From Bacteroidales bacterium (GTDB lineage: Bacteria > Bacteroidota > Bacteroidia > Bacteroidales > WCHB1-69): a stretch of DNA of 38,676 nt. Of this stretch, positions 6,620-13,647 are shown in pieces. The stretch is from NCBI GenBank assembly GCA_017961265.1, contig JAGCXN010000020.1, positions 1-38,676 of the forward strand, read 5' to 3'. The notes under the pieces were generated by a model, which did not search any database, was not told the DNA's origin, and was given only the letters and a program-made list of their open reading frames with translations. The first letter of the stretch is position 1, and each line of letters starts with the position of its first letter. The translations under genes and the position numbers were made by a program.

Positions 6620-8545
6620 ATTATCAACTAATTCCATCCATTCCCATTCTTTTTCCTCGATGGCGCTTCGCACTTGTTCGTATTGTTTGTACAATTCGCC
6701 GGAGGCGATTTCGGCAGCGTATTGTTCGGGCATCGCTAATTTCAGCTCGATTTCGTTCTTTTGGGCGGTTAGTTCCTCGATTTCTTTTTCTAACTTTTTG
6801 GCCTGATTTTCCTTTTTCCGTTTGGCCGCTTCCTGTGCCTTTTTCTGTTCGTATTGGACCTTGTTGGCGCTGACTTTCGGCGCGGCGACGGGAGCGTTCC
6901 CGTCCTTTGCAGGCGTTTGGAGCGCGTTGAACGAGTCGATTTTCTTCTTTTCGAGGAAGTCGTAAACATCGCCGAGGTAGGTCTTGATTTTGTGGTCTCG
7001 GAACTCGAACACCTTGGTGCTCAGCCCTTGCAGGAAGTCACGGTCGTGGGAGACGAGGATCATGCTGCCCTCGTACTGGAGCAGGGCGCTTTTGAGCACG
7101 TCCTTCGATTGCATGTCGAGGTGGTTGGTCGGCTCGTCAAGGATGAGGAGGTTGAAAGGGGAGAGGAGGAGCTTGGCGAGGGCGAGACGGGCTTTTTCGC
7201 CGCCCGACAGCACGCTCACTTTTTTCTCGGTGTCTTCGGTGGAGAAGAGGAAGCTGCCAAGGATGGTGCGGATTTTGGGACGGATGTCGCCGACGGCCAC
7301 GTCGTCGATGGTTTCGAAGACGGTCTTGTCGGGGTTCAGCATCTGCGCCTGATTTTGGGCGTAGTAGCCGATGACCACCTGATGGCCCAGTTTCACCTCG
7401 CTGTGCTGGGGCTGCAACTCACCCACAATGGCTTTCACCATGGTGGATTTGCCTTCACCGTTGCGCCCGACGAACGCCACTTTCTCGCCCCGTTCCAAAT
7501 GGAAATCAATATCTTGCAGAACCACGTTGTCGCCGTAGCCGAGGGTGAGGTGCTCCGTCTCCACAGTGACGCGGCCGGAGTGCGGCGCGGGCGGGAAACG
7601 GAACGAGATGTGCGAAGTGTCAATGTCGTCAACCTCGATTTTGTCCATCTTGTCTAACAGTTTCAGACGGCTCTGCACCTGCTTGGCCTTGGTGGCCTTG
7701 TAGCGGAACCGCTCGATGAACTTTTCAATCTGGGCAATCTCCTTCTGCTGGTTTTCGTAAGCATTCTGCTGTGCTTCAATGCGTTCCAGACGCTGCTGCA
7801 CATAGTCGGAGTAGCTGCACTTGTAGTCCTGTATGTTGCCGAGGGTGATCTCGACGGTGCGGTTGGTGACACGGTCGAGGAAGGCGCGGTCGTGCGAGAC
7901 GAGGATGAGGGCGCCCTCGTAGTTGGCGAGGTAGTCCTCCAGCCATTGGATGGACTCGATATCGAGATGGTTGGTGGGCTCGTCGAGGAGGATGACTTCT
8001 GGCTTCTGGAGCAGGATTTTGGCGAGGGAAACGCGCATCTGCCAGCCGTTGCTGAACTCCTTCATCGGACGGGCGAAGTCGCTTTGGCGGAAGCCGAGAC
8101 CAGTGAGCACCTTCTCCGCGTCGCCCTCCATGGTGGAGCCGCCGAGTTGGTGGAAACGGTCGGTGAGGTCGGAAAGTTGCTGCGCCAACTTGGCGTAGCC
8201 GTCGCTTTCATAGTCGGTGCGGTCCGACAGCTGCTGGGTGATGTCGGCGATGCGCCGTTCCATACTCTTCAGTTCGCCGAAAGCCGTCAGCGTCTCGTTC
8301 CAGACGGTGGTGTCGTAAACGCCGTGCAGCTCCTGCGGCAGGTAGCCGGTATGGTGTCCCGCCGTGATGGTGATTTCACCGGAGGTCGGTTCCTGTATCT
8401 TGTGCAGGATCTTCAGCAGCGTCGATTTCCCCGCGCCGTTCTTTCCCACCAACCCGATGCGGTCGCGGTCGCCCACCACGAACGACACATCCCGGAACAG
8501 GAAATCACCCGTGAAATTAACCGATAATTTATTGATGGAAATCAT
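6617..8545 (-). CDS. ABC-F family ATPase (YheS/Uup-like)
   Basis: The protein has 642 residues with two ABC domains in one chain and no membrane segments, as in ABC-F translation factors that act on the ribosome's E site. Domain 1 has Walker A GKNGAGKS (34-41) and a signature followed by VILLDEPTNHLD. Domain 2 has GRNGEGKS, LSGGEKARLALAKLLL and LLILDEPTNHLD. A long linker between the domains and a lysine/glutamate-rich C-terminal coiled coil (AQEAAKRKKENQAKKLEKEI) match the Uup/YheS branch. I chose the ATG at 8545 (MISINKLSVNF); a longer frame begins inside the upstream REP palindrome and is rejected. The stop codon is the first TAG of a heptad repeat. The gene follows sufE on the same strand by 77 bp. 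Confidence 0.93.
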   Translation of the reverse strand: MISINKLSVNFTGDFLFRDVSFVVGDRDRIGLVGKNGAGKSTLLKILHKIQEPTSGEITITAGHHTGYLPQELHGVYDTTVWNETLTAFGELKSMERRIADITQQLSDRTDYESDGYAKLAQQLSDLTDRFHQLGGSTMEGDAEKVLTGLGFRQSDFARPMKEFSNGWQMRVSLAKILLQKPEVILLDEPTNHLDIESIQWLEDYLANYEGALILVSHDRAFLDRVTNRTVEITLGNIQDYKCSYSDYVQQRLERIEAQQNAYENQQKEIAQIEKFIERFRYKATKAKQVQSRLKLLDKMDKIEVDDIDTSHISFRFPPAPHSGRVTVETEHLTLGYGDNVVLQDIDFHLERGEKVAFVGRNGEGKSTMVKAIVGELQPQHSEVKLGHQVVIGYYAQNQAQMLNPDKTVFETIDDVAVGDIRPKIRTILGSFLFSTEDTEKKVSVLSGGEKARLALAKLLLSPFNLLILDEPTNHLDMQSKDVLKSALLQYEGSMILVSHDRDFLQGLSTKVFEFRDHKIKTYLGDVYDFLEKKKIDSFNALQTPAKDGNAPVAAPKVSANKVQYEQKKAQEAAKRKKENQAKKLEKEIEELTAQKNEIELKLAMPEQYAAEIASGELYKQYEQVRSAIEEKEWEWMELVDN

Positions 8546-8574
8546 TTTGTGCGATAATGGTGTTGTTTGTTCCT

Positions 8575-8632
8575 GTAGAGACGATGTGCACATCGTCTCT
8601 ACTATACCCTATTCACTGTACCCTATCCCCTA
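8575..8632. repeat. Composite repeat: 28-bp perfect palindrome plus TAG heptads (copy 2)
   Basis: GTAGAGACGATGTG pairs perfectly with CACATCGTCTCTAC (8575-8602). It is followed by heptads matching copy 1 at 6565-6619 with two substitutions; the third TAG is mutated to CAG. It lies between sufE and the ABC-F gene, and its heptads supply the sufE stop codon (8623-8625). Confidence 0.85.
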
Positions 8633-9039
8633 TATTTTTCCGCGTACCCTTTAATTTGTTCAATCATCGACATCAGGCCGTTGGAACGGGTGGGGGAGAG
8701 GTGTTCTTTGAGACCGATCTGGTCGATGTAGGCGAGGGGCGCGTCGGCGATTTCCTGTGGGGTGCGGTTGGAAAGCACGCGGATCAGCAGGTTGATGATG
8801 CCCTTGGTGATGATGGCGTCGCTGTCGGCGCGAAAAATCAGCTTCCCGTCCGCAAACTCGGCGTGCAGCCACACCTGCGACTGACATCCCGGGATGAGGT
8901 GCTGCTCATCCTTATACTGCGGGTCAATCAGCGGCAGACTTTTCCCTAACTCAATGATATAGTTGTATTTGTCCATCCAGTCATCGAACAATTCGAACTC
9001 TTCGATGATCTCGTTTTCAGCTTCTAAAATCGTGCTCAT
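8623..9039 (-). CDS. sufE: SufE-like cysteine desulfurase sulfur acceptor
   Basis: The protein has 138 residues, the usual SufE length. The conserved active-site cysteine is C52 in HLIPGCQSQVW. In SufE this residue accepts persulfide sulfur from SufS and passes it on for Fe-S cluster assembly in the cytosol. The C-terminal LSPTRSNGLMSMIEQIKGYA is also typical. No sufS, sufB, sufC or sufD is adjacent. The promoter is at 9071-9102. The last two codons and the stop (RG-TAG) are encoded inside a heptad repeat, so the repeat has shaped the C-terminus. The 9103-9287 stretch upstream shows no supported gene. Confidence 0.92.
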   Translation of the reverse strand: MSTILEAENEIIEEFELFDDWMDKYNYIIELGKSLPLIDPQYKDEQHLIPGCQSQVWLHAEFADGKLIFRADSDAIITKGIINLLIRVLSNRTPQEIADAPLAYIDQIGLKEHLSPTRSNGLMSMIEQIKGYAEKYRG

Positions 9040-9070
9040 TGGGTGATAATATTAAATCAGAAATGAGCGG

Positions 9071-9102
9071 CAAAAATACCACCTTTTTCCCTATTTTTGC
9101 AA
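9071..9102 (-). promoter_or_regulatory. sufE promoter
   Basis: The minus strand reads TTG (9102-9100), a 21-bp spacer, then TATTTTTG (9078-9071), about 32 bp upstream of the ATG. It fits the Bacteroidota -33/-7 pattern. Confidence 0.55.
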
Positions 9103-9287
9103 CGCCAACCTATAAATATGGTTTCTGATAGCAACCGCCAAAGCTGGTGCCGAGGTGGAAGCAGCTGTAAAGCGGGCGCAAGAGGAGATGTGGTGGGAAA
9201 GTAGGGAATCATGAAAATCTTCTGCGGAACTAGCGTGCTCGATGGAAGATAAAAGACCGCAGAAAGCGCAGACTGACGCAGAATCAA

Positions 9288-9647
9288 TTACTTCTGTTTG
9301 GCATCCTCTTTTTCCTTCCTCCGTATCCGGATTGTCAGCTGCACCTGCGCTTCGGGGTGGGCATCCGGGTTGATACGGTTGATGCGGCACTCGAAAAGGT
9401 CGTCGTGGCCTGTGTCGAAGAAGGGTGAGAGTTTCTGGTTGTCACCGCGGGGAATGTAGCCGAGGAGGAAGTCCTCGCCATCGCTGTTGAGGATGACCTG
9501 CACAGCTTCAGGGTCGTAGCGGTTGTCGGCTTCACGCTCCAAGCGCAGCGGCATTCCTATTTTCAAACGGTCCCAAACAAGATCTGCATCGTGAAACTTG
9601 CGACCAGCCAAGTGGCAGTCCATGTAAAATTTGCTTTGTGCTTTCAT
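9288..9647 (-). CDS. HIRAN domain protein
   Basis: The protein has 119 residues. The segment FYMDCHLAGRKFHDADLVWD, then IGMPLRLEREADNRYDPEAV and FLLGYIPRGDNQ (about residues 7-75), matches the HIRAN domain. This small SH3-like fold is best known from Rad5/HLTF, where it binds DNA ends; stand-alone bacterial copies also occur. The start at 9647 is fixed by the -7 box at 9673-9680, which excludes the longer frame beginning at 9689. It is the last gene of the 9.3-15.1 kb block and carries its own copy of the shared promoter box. A role in DNA repair or stress is plausible but unproven. Confidence 0.8.
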   Translation of the reverse strand: MKAQSKFYMDCHLAGRKFHDADLVWDRLKIGMPLRLEREADNRYDPEAVQVILNSDGEDFLLGYIPRGDNQKLSPFFDTGHDDLFECRINRINPDAHPEAQVQLTIRIRRKEKEDAKQK

Positions 9648-9672
9648 AATCTGTTGTTTTAAATTCACGCTG

Positions 9673-9708
9673 CAAAAATATACAGGCACTGCACCAAAAA
9701 ACGGGCCA
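9673..9708 (-). promoter_or_regulatory. Shared-box promoter of the HIRAN gene
   Basis: The -7 box TATTTTTG (9680-9673, minus strand) is preceded, exactly 8 bp upstream, by a 20-bp box at 9689-9708. On the plus strand the box reads CTGCACCAAAAAACGGGCCA, two mismatches from the copies at 10842 and 15084. The box covers the -33 position. Confidence 0.65.
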
Positions 9709-9734
9709 GTGGTGGTTTTTTTTCAGAAAAAAAA

Positions 9735-10625
9735 CTACTCTTCCGCTGCTTCCATGTGCATCTGTTTGATTTTCAGCGCTATTTCTTTCGGTTCCAACAC
9801 CTTCAGCCAGCGGCCGCGGGAGAGAATCTGCGCCAAGAAGTCGCTCGTGGGGTGCAGACAGAGCTCAAAGTCCACGTAGTCGGAGCCTACTGCCAGCTCC
9901 TTTTGCGAGTGGTGCAACGGCAGGTCGCGCATGGCGTACCGCTCGTTGCCGAACGCCCGCAGCACCATCCGCTGCTTCGGCTCACTGCCGCCCTGCATCA
10001 CACCGTAATAGTTTGAAAAATAGGTCTGTGCATCAAAATCCGGAGCCAGTTCAAACGTCTTGTCCAGCAGCACCATTTCCGTGATGCGGTCGAACGAGAG
10101 GGTGAGGAAGCCGCCGTCAGCCATACGCCCCAGCAGGTACCAGCGGCGCCGGAAAAGTTTGATGCAGTAGGGTTCTATCACCCAGTGGCTTACATTATCC
10201 TTCCCATAACGCTGGTAGCTGATGAAAAGGCACCGGTTTTCGCGCATCGCCTCCACCACCATCGGCAGGTGCTCGCTCTCGCTGGGGATGCTTTCGAGCA
10301 GGATGCGGTCGTGCAGACCGCGTGCCTCGCTTACGATATTGCTGACCGTGAGCGTGTTCAGCATCCACTGCTGCACACTCTCCTCGCGGAACAGCTCCGT
10401 ATCATCGATGTAATAGCGGTTTTCATTATCGCACTCGATGATGATGCCGAACATCTCCTCCACTTCGGTGCGGTGTCGGCGGAAGGTGGTGCGGCTGAAC
10501 TCCATGCCGTCGCTCATCTCGGTGCGCAGCCAACGTTCGTTGATTTCGCGCAGGCTGATGCGCCCCGCCCGTCGGATGGTGCCCACTAACCATACATATT
10601 CTTTGAAAAGTGCAGATGCTTTCAT
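9735..10625 (-). CDS. WYL-domain transcriptional regulator
   Basis: The protein has 296 residues. An N-terminal helix-turn-helix region (about 1-80: RAGRISLREINERWLR and EFSRTTFRRHRTEV) is followed by a WYL domain (about 125-195). The literal WYL triplet is at 162-164 in RRRWYLLGRM, preceded by HWVIEPYCIKLF. A WCX-like C-terminal region follows (about 225-290). WYL regulators sense ligands such as nucleic acids or nucleotides through the WYL fold and often control defence or DNA-damage genes. It is the only clear DNA-binding regulator in a block where four promoters share one box, so it is the prime candidate to bind that box, including at its own promoter. A 33-bp-period triple repeat lies about 100-180 bp upstream. 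Confidence 0.88.
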   Translation of the reverse strand: MKASALFKEYVWLVGTIRRAGRISLREINERWLRTEMSDGMEFSRTTFRRHRTEVEEMFGIIIECDNENRYYIDDTELFREESVQQWMLNTLTVSNIVSEARGLHDRILLESIPSESEHLPMVVEAMRENRCLFISYQRYGKDNVSHWVIEPYCIKLFRRRWYLLGRMADGGFLTLSFDRITEMVLLDKTFELAPDFDAQTYFSNYYGVMQGGSEPKQRMVLRAFGNERYAMRDLPLHHSQKELAVGSDYVDFELCLHPTSDFLAQILSRGRWLKVLEPKEIALKIKQMHMEAAEE

Positions 10626-10670
10626 ATTTCGATAATTTCGGCAAAAATAGGAAAAATGTTTTCAATGCGG

Positions 10671-10706
10671 CAAAAGTACCACCCGACTGCGCCAAAAAGC
10701 GGACCA
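10671..10706 (-). promoter_or_regulatory. Shared-box promoter of the WYL gene
   Basis: The -7 box TACTTTTG (10678-10671, minus strand) and the shared box at 10687-10706 are separated by 8 bp. On the plus strand the box reads CTGCGCCAAAAAGCGGACCA. A second possible -7 box, TATTTTTG, is at 10649-10642, nearer the ATG at 10625. Confidence 0.65.
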
Positions 10707-10723
10707 GCTGCAAATTGCTATCA

Positions 10724-10808
10724 CATTTTTCTTGACGAATAATTGATGTTTTTACACACTTTTCTTGACGAATAACCGCTGTAATGATACAATTTTCTTG
10801 ACGAATAA
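10724..10808. repeat. Three direct repeats with an exact 33-bp period
   Basis: The 19-nt unit CANTTTTCTTGACGAATAA occurs at 10724-10742, 10757-10775 and 10790-10808, identical except at N. The intervening 14 bp are unrelated. The period is three DNA turns, placing all copies on the same face of the helix. The array lies between the AAA+ gene and the WYL gene, upstream of the WYL promoter. With only three units and no nearby cas genes it is not called CRISPR. Confidence 0.85.
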
Positions 10809-10841
10809 TGAGCGGGCACTTTTTTTTCTGAAAATTTATAC

Positions 10842-10861
10842 CTGCGCCAAAAAGCGGGCCA
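10842..10861 (-). promoter_or_regulatory. Orphan copy of the shared promoter box
   Basis: CTGCGCCAAAAAGCGGGCCA on the plus strand is identical to the copy at 15084-15103, but no TAnnTTTG follows at the expected 8-bp distance. It lies 21 bp beyond the stop of the AAA+ gene and upstream of the 33-bp repeat array. It may be an operator without a promoter or a decayed promoter. Confidence 0.55.
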
Positions 10862-10882
10862 AAGTGGAAGTTTTTCTCGTGA

Positions 10883-12523
10883 TTACCCTTCGATCGCCAA
10901 ATCTTCCTTTATGATTTCCGCCAGCTTTGCCGTGGTAAGATTCACCTCTTTGGAGAGACGGTTCGCCTGCTTCTGCAACGTGTGCTCAAAAACATTCCTG
11001 ACAAAACGGGCGTTGCCGAAGTTTTCGTCCTTGTGCGCCACCACTTGGGTAAAGTAAGCCTTCAGTGTTTCCGATGCTTCGCTTGACAAGGTGTAGTCGA
11101 ACTGTTTCAGCTGTTTGCAGAATATCTGATAAAGTTCGTCGGCGTTGTAGTCGGGGAACTCAATGTAGCGGCTGAACCGCGACTGCAGGCCGGGGTTGGA
11201 GTTGATGAACGCCTTCATCTCGTTCGTGTAGCCGGCCAAGATCACCACCAATCGTTTGCGTTCATCCTCCATGCGTTTGAGCAAGGTTGCGATGGCTTCC
11301 CTGCCGTAATCCCTTTCGTCGCCAAGTAGCGAATAGGCCTCGTCGATAAAAAGGACGCCGCCCAAAGCGTGGTCGATGACTTTGTTCGTCTTCACGGCAG
11401 TCTGCCCGACATACTCCCCGACAAGGCCGGATCGGTCGGTTTCCACCAGATGTCCTTTCGACACCACACCGAGCTCCTTGTAGATTTTGGCCAGAATACG
11501 GGCCACGGTGGTCTTTCCCGTGCCGGGATTGCCGGTGAAGACGCAGTGGTACGATATCGGGGAAACCCGCATGCCCTTGTTTCCGCGCGCGCTCTGAATA
11601 CGGATGTAGTTCGTGAGTGCCGCCACATCCTGCTTCACGCTTTCCAGACCAATTAGATCGTCCAAAGCTTTCCGCGACCCGAAATCCCCATCCAAAGGCG
11701 CTCTATAGTATTCTGTCTCCGGCATGTCCATGTCTCCTGCCACCGCAATGTTGTTTCCATCGCTTTGCAGTTGCATGATGGAATTCAGAAACTTCGCCTC
11801 TTCTTCTGTAACTGTATTGTCGGCTTTGGCCATGATGGAGGTGAAACGGTACAGCAGCACCAGATATTTCTGCTTTTGAAGCTCGTCGATTTGGTCCAAG
11901 ACGTGCGCAACCATGAACAAATTTGAGTCTTCGGCATCATGCCATGAAAAATAGCACTCTTTTAGGACGCTTTCTGCCAGAATATGGTTAGAGTAGCGAT
12001 ACAAATCCCGATAGTTGTCGTAAGTGAGTCTCTCCCCACCCATTGTCCGCTCCATGAAATAGAAGAGCGCATAACTGGTTTTGTCAAGACGGTCATACGG
12101 AAGGTGGAGTCCTTTGCCGCAATGTGCCATATCTATCCAAAAAAGATATTGTATTTTGCTGGTGGGATCTTTAATCGTATTATCGCCATCGTGCAGCTCA
12201 AATCTGTCAGATGCATCCCTGAACTCCTGCGAGGAGATGGCAGAATCATACACGGTCATCAGGTCGTCCACCACCTTGGAGATTTGGTTGAAATAGTCGC
12301 GGTCGATATCCCTTGAAGTTGTAGTTATACTATTGGAGGATGAGAATGTAGATTTAGAAGAAGTGTTAGAGGAGGACGCATCATCACTTACTCCGTTAAT
12401 AACGTATGTGATAAAAATAATCAAAGGAACGCCAATGATTACACCCAACCACCATGGTTCATCAATGAATACTGCCATTATCAGAAACGCCACAATCCAA
12501 AAACCGCAACCTAACTTTTTCAT
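10883..12523 (-). CDS. Membrane-anchored TerB-like/CbbX-type AAA+ ATPase
   Basis: The protein has 546 residues. Two closely spaced hydrophobic segments at about 5-20 and 25-43 anchor the N-terminus; a Ser/Thr-rich linker follows (46-70). Residues about 215-255 include RFTSIMAKADNTVTEEEAKFL, resembling the acidic core of TerB-like helical domains. The C-terminal part is a CbbX/SpoVK-type AAA+ domain: Walker A GNPGTGKTT (331-339), Walker B GVLFIDEAYSLL (389-400), GLQSRFSRYIEF with the arginine-finger region, and FGNARFVRNVFE (sensor 2). Relatives remodel protein complexes. The cytosolic ATPase held at the membrane next to a TerB-like domain recalls stress-response AAA modules, but the function is unknown. 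It has its own shared-box promoter (12549-12583). Confidence 0.85.
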   Translation of the reverse strand: MKKLGCGFWIVAFLIMAVFIDEPWWLGVIIGVPLIIFITYVINGVSDDASSSNTSSKSTFSSSNSITTTSRDIDRDYFNQISKVVDDLMTVYDSAISSQEFRDASDRFELHDGDNTIKDPTSKIQYLFWIDMAHCGKGLHLPYDRLDKTSYALFYFMERTMGGERLTYDNYRDLYRYSNHILAESVLKECYFSWHDAEDSNLFMVAHVLDQIDELQKQKYLVLLYRFTSIMAKADNTVTEEEAKFLNSIMQLQSDGNNIAVAGDMDMPETEYYRAPLDGDFGSRKALDDLIGLESVKQDVAALTNYIRIQSARGNKGMRVSPISYHCVFTGNPGTGKTTVARILAKIYKELGVVSKGHLVETDRSGLVGEYVGQTAVKTNKVIDHALGGVLFIDEAYSLLGDERDYGREAIATLLKRMEDERKRLVVILAGYTNEMKAFINSNPGLQSRFSRYIEFPDYNADELYQIFCKQLKQFDYTLSSEASETLKAYFTQVVAHKDENFGNARFVRNVFEHTLQKQANRLSKEVNLTTAKLAEIIKEDLAIEG

Positions 12524-12548
12524 CTGAATATCAGTTTATTTCAGTCTG

Positions 12549-12583
12549 CAAAAATACAATAAATATGCATCAAAAGCAGGCCA
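12549..12583 (-). promoter_or_regulatory. Shared-box promoter of the AAA+ gene
   Basis: The -7 box TATTTTTG (12556-12549, minus strand) lies exactly 8 bp from a diverged box at 12565-12583 (ATGCATCAAAAGCAGGCCA on the plus strand). This is the most diverged copy and is one base shorter in the A-tract, yet it keeps the GGCCA end and the same spacing. Confidence 0.5.
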
Positions 12584-12593
12584 GTATGAACAA

Positions 12594-13643
12594 TTATTGT
12601 TCTTTTTCGGGCCTTCCCGCCCTGCCTAATACCTCCTTCCCCGTCGCACGGCTGTAGAGGATGCCGTCTTTGGAAAAATAGACCGGGTTGTCGGGATGAA
12701 CTTCCACGTAGGGCTTGTCCTCTTCGGGATCGTCAATCATCTCCTCGAAGTAGAAGTCGTAGGCGATTTCTATTGTGCTTTTGGGAAAATAGACTTTATC
12801 GCAAATACCTGAAATCGACCAAGCTTCCACCTCTTTCGTACCTTCAGGGATATTCAACTCATTACAATAAAATCCCACAAAGGCACCATATCTTATATAT
12901 TTCAGATTGTCAGGCAAATGCAGCTTTTCAATAGGTACATATTGGAAACAAAACGCTGGAATCTCCTCTATTTTATCTGGAAGCGACACTTCACTAAGAT
13001 TTGTCCCGCAAAAGGCATACTTTCCTATAAAGCGCAGACTACTGGGAAAGTTGATGGCGACAAGGCCGTCGCTCATATTGAAAGCCTGCTCTTCAATGCT
13101 AACAAACCCATCAGGAAGAACGACCTCAAACTCGGGTTTGTCAATGCCTGCTAAAGCCAGACGCCCGATGGTATTTATTGTACCCGGTATTGTAGTTGTG
13201 CCTTTAACATTCTGGTAATGAATCAGGACTTGTCCATCTTCAGAAGTTAGAATCCCATTCTGATATAGAAATCGTGTACCATATTTCTTATTGACCAGCA
13301 TTTTCAAGATTGAAGAAGGCTGCTTTTCTGTTGCATCATAGGGAATGTCTTCGTCGTTGATTTCTCCGTCGCAGTCCAACAAATGCATGTCTTTGACATC
13401 AAATTCTGCCGGATGGAAATCTTTTGCAATGAGGTCAAAGCCAAAAAGCAAATCAAAGCTGTCCCATCCGATGTTTATTTCCCGTCGTATTTGAGAGACA
13501 TTTTCGCTGACCTTTTCTTTAAAATTGTCATCCCATAAGTTACAACGGACTTTACCGACGAGAACCATTTTTTCGCAATCCTGATTCTCCGCAATCCAGT
13601 TGGCAAGCGATTGTTTTCCGTATTCAAAAATGGCTGTTTTCAT
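12594..13643 (-). CDS. BspA-type leucine-rich-repeat protein, cytosolic
   Basis: The protein has 349 residues and no signal peptide, so it is probably cytosolic, unlike most BspA-like surface proteins. Residues about 130-310 hold LRR_5-type repeats: VVLPDGFVSIEEQAFN, INFPSSLRFIGKYAF, VSLPDKIEEIPAFCF, LHLPDNLKYIRYGAF and LNIPEGTKEVEAW. The N-terminal 120 residues (MKTAIFEYGKQSLANWIAEN and onward) match nothing I recognise. The C-terminus has an acidic patch (EEMIDDPEEDKPYVEVHPDN). The ATG lies 4 nt after the stop of the upstream unknown gene, so the two are almost certainly translated from one mRNA. A recognition or scaffold role is a guess. Confidence 0.82.
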   Translation of the reverse strand: MKTAIFEYGKQSLANWIAENQDCEKMVLVGKVRCNLWDDNFKEKVSENVSQIRREINIGWDSFDLLFGFDLIAKDFHPAEFDVKDMHLLDCDGEINDEDIPYDATEKQPSSILKMLVNKKYGTRFLYQNGILTSEDGQVLIHYQNVKGTTTIPGTINTIGRLALAGIDKPEFEVVLPDGFVSIEEQAFNMSDGLVAINFPSSLRFIGKYAFCGTNLSEVSLPDKIEEIPAFCFQYVPIEKLHLPDNLKYIRYGAFVGFYCNELNIPEGTKEVEAWSISGICDKVYFPKSTIEIAYDFYFEEMIDDPEEDKPYVEVHPDNPVYFSKDGILYSRATGKEVLGRAGRPEKEQ

Positions 13644-13647
13644 AATC

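Noticed and set aside
6854-8527. Long plus-strand open frames opposite the ABC-F gene
   Set aside because: They mirror the codon pattern of the ABC-F gene and show no motifs or start signals.
9057-9287. Short minus-strand frame upstream of sufE
   Set aside because: Overlaps the sufE promoter, has no recognisable domain and no start signal.
10426-10713. A minus-strand frame running from the 33-bp repeats into the WYL gene
   Set aside because: No ATG, crosses the WYL promoter, and its remainder lies inside the WYL coding region in another frame.
10724-10808. CRISPR array
   Set aside because: Only three units, 14-bp spacers and no cas genes.
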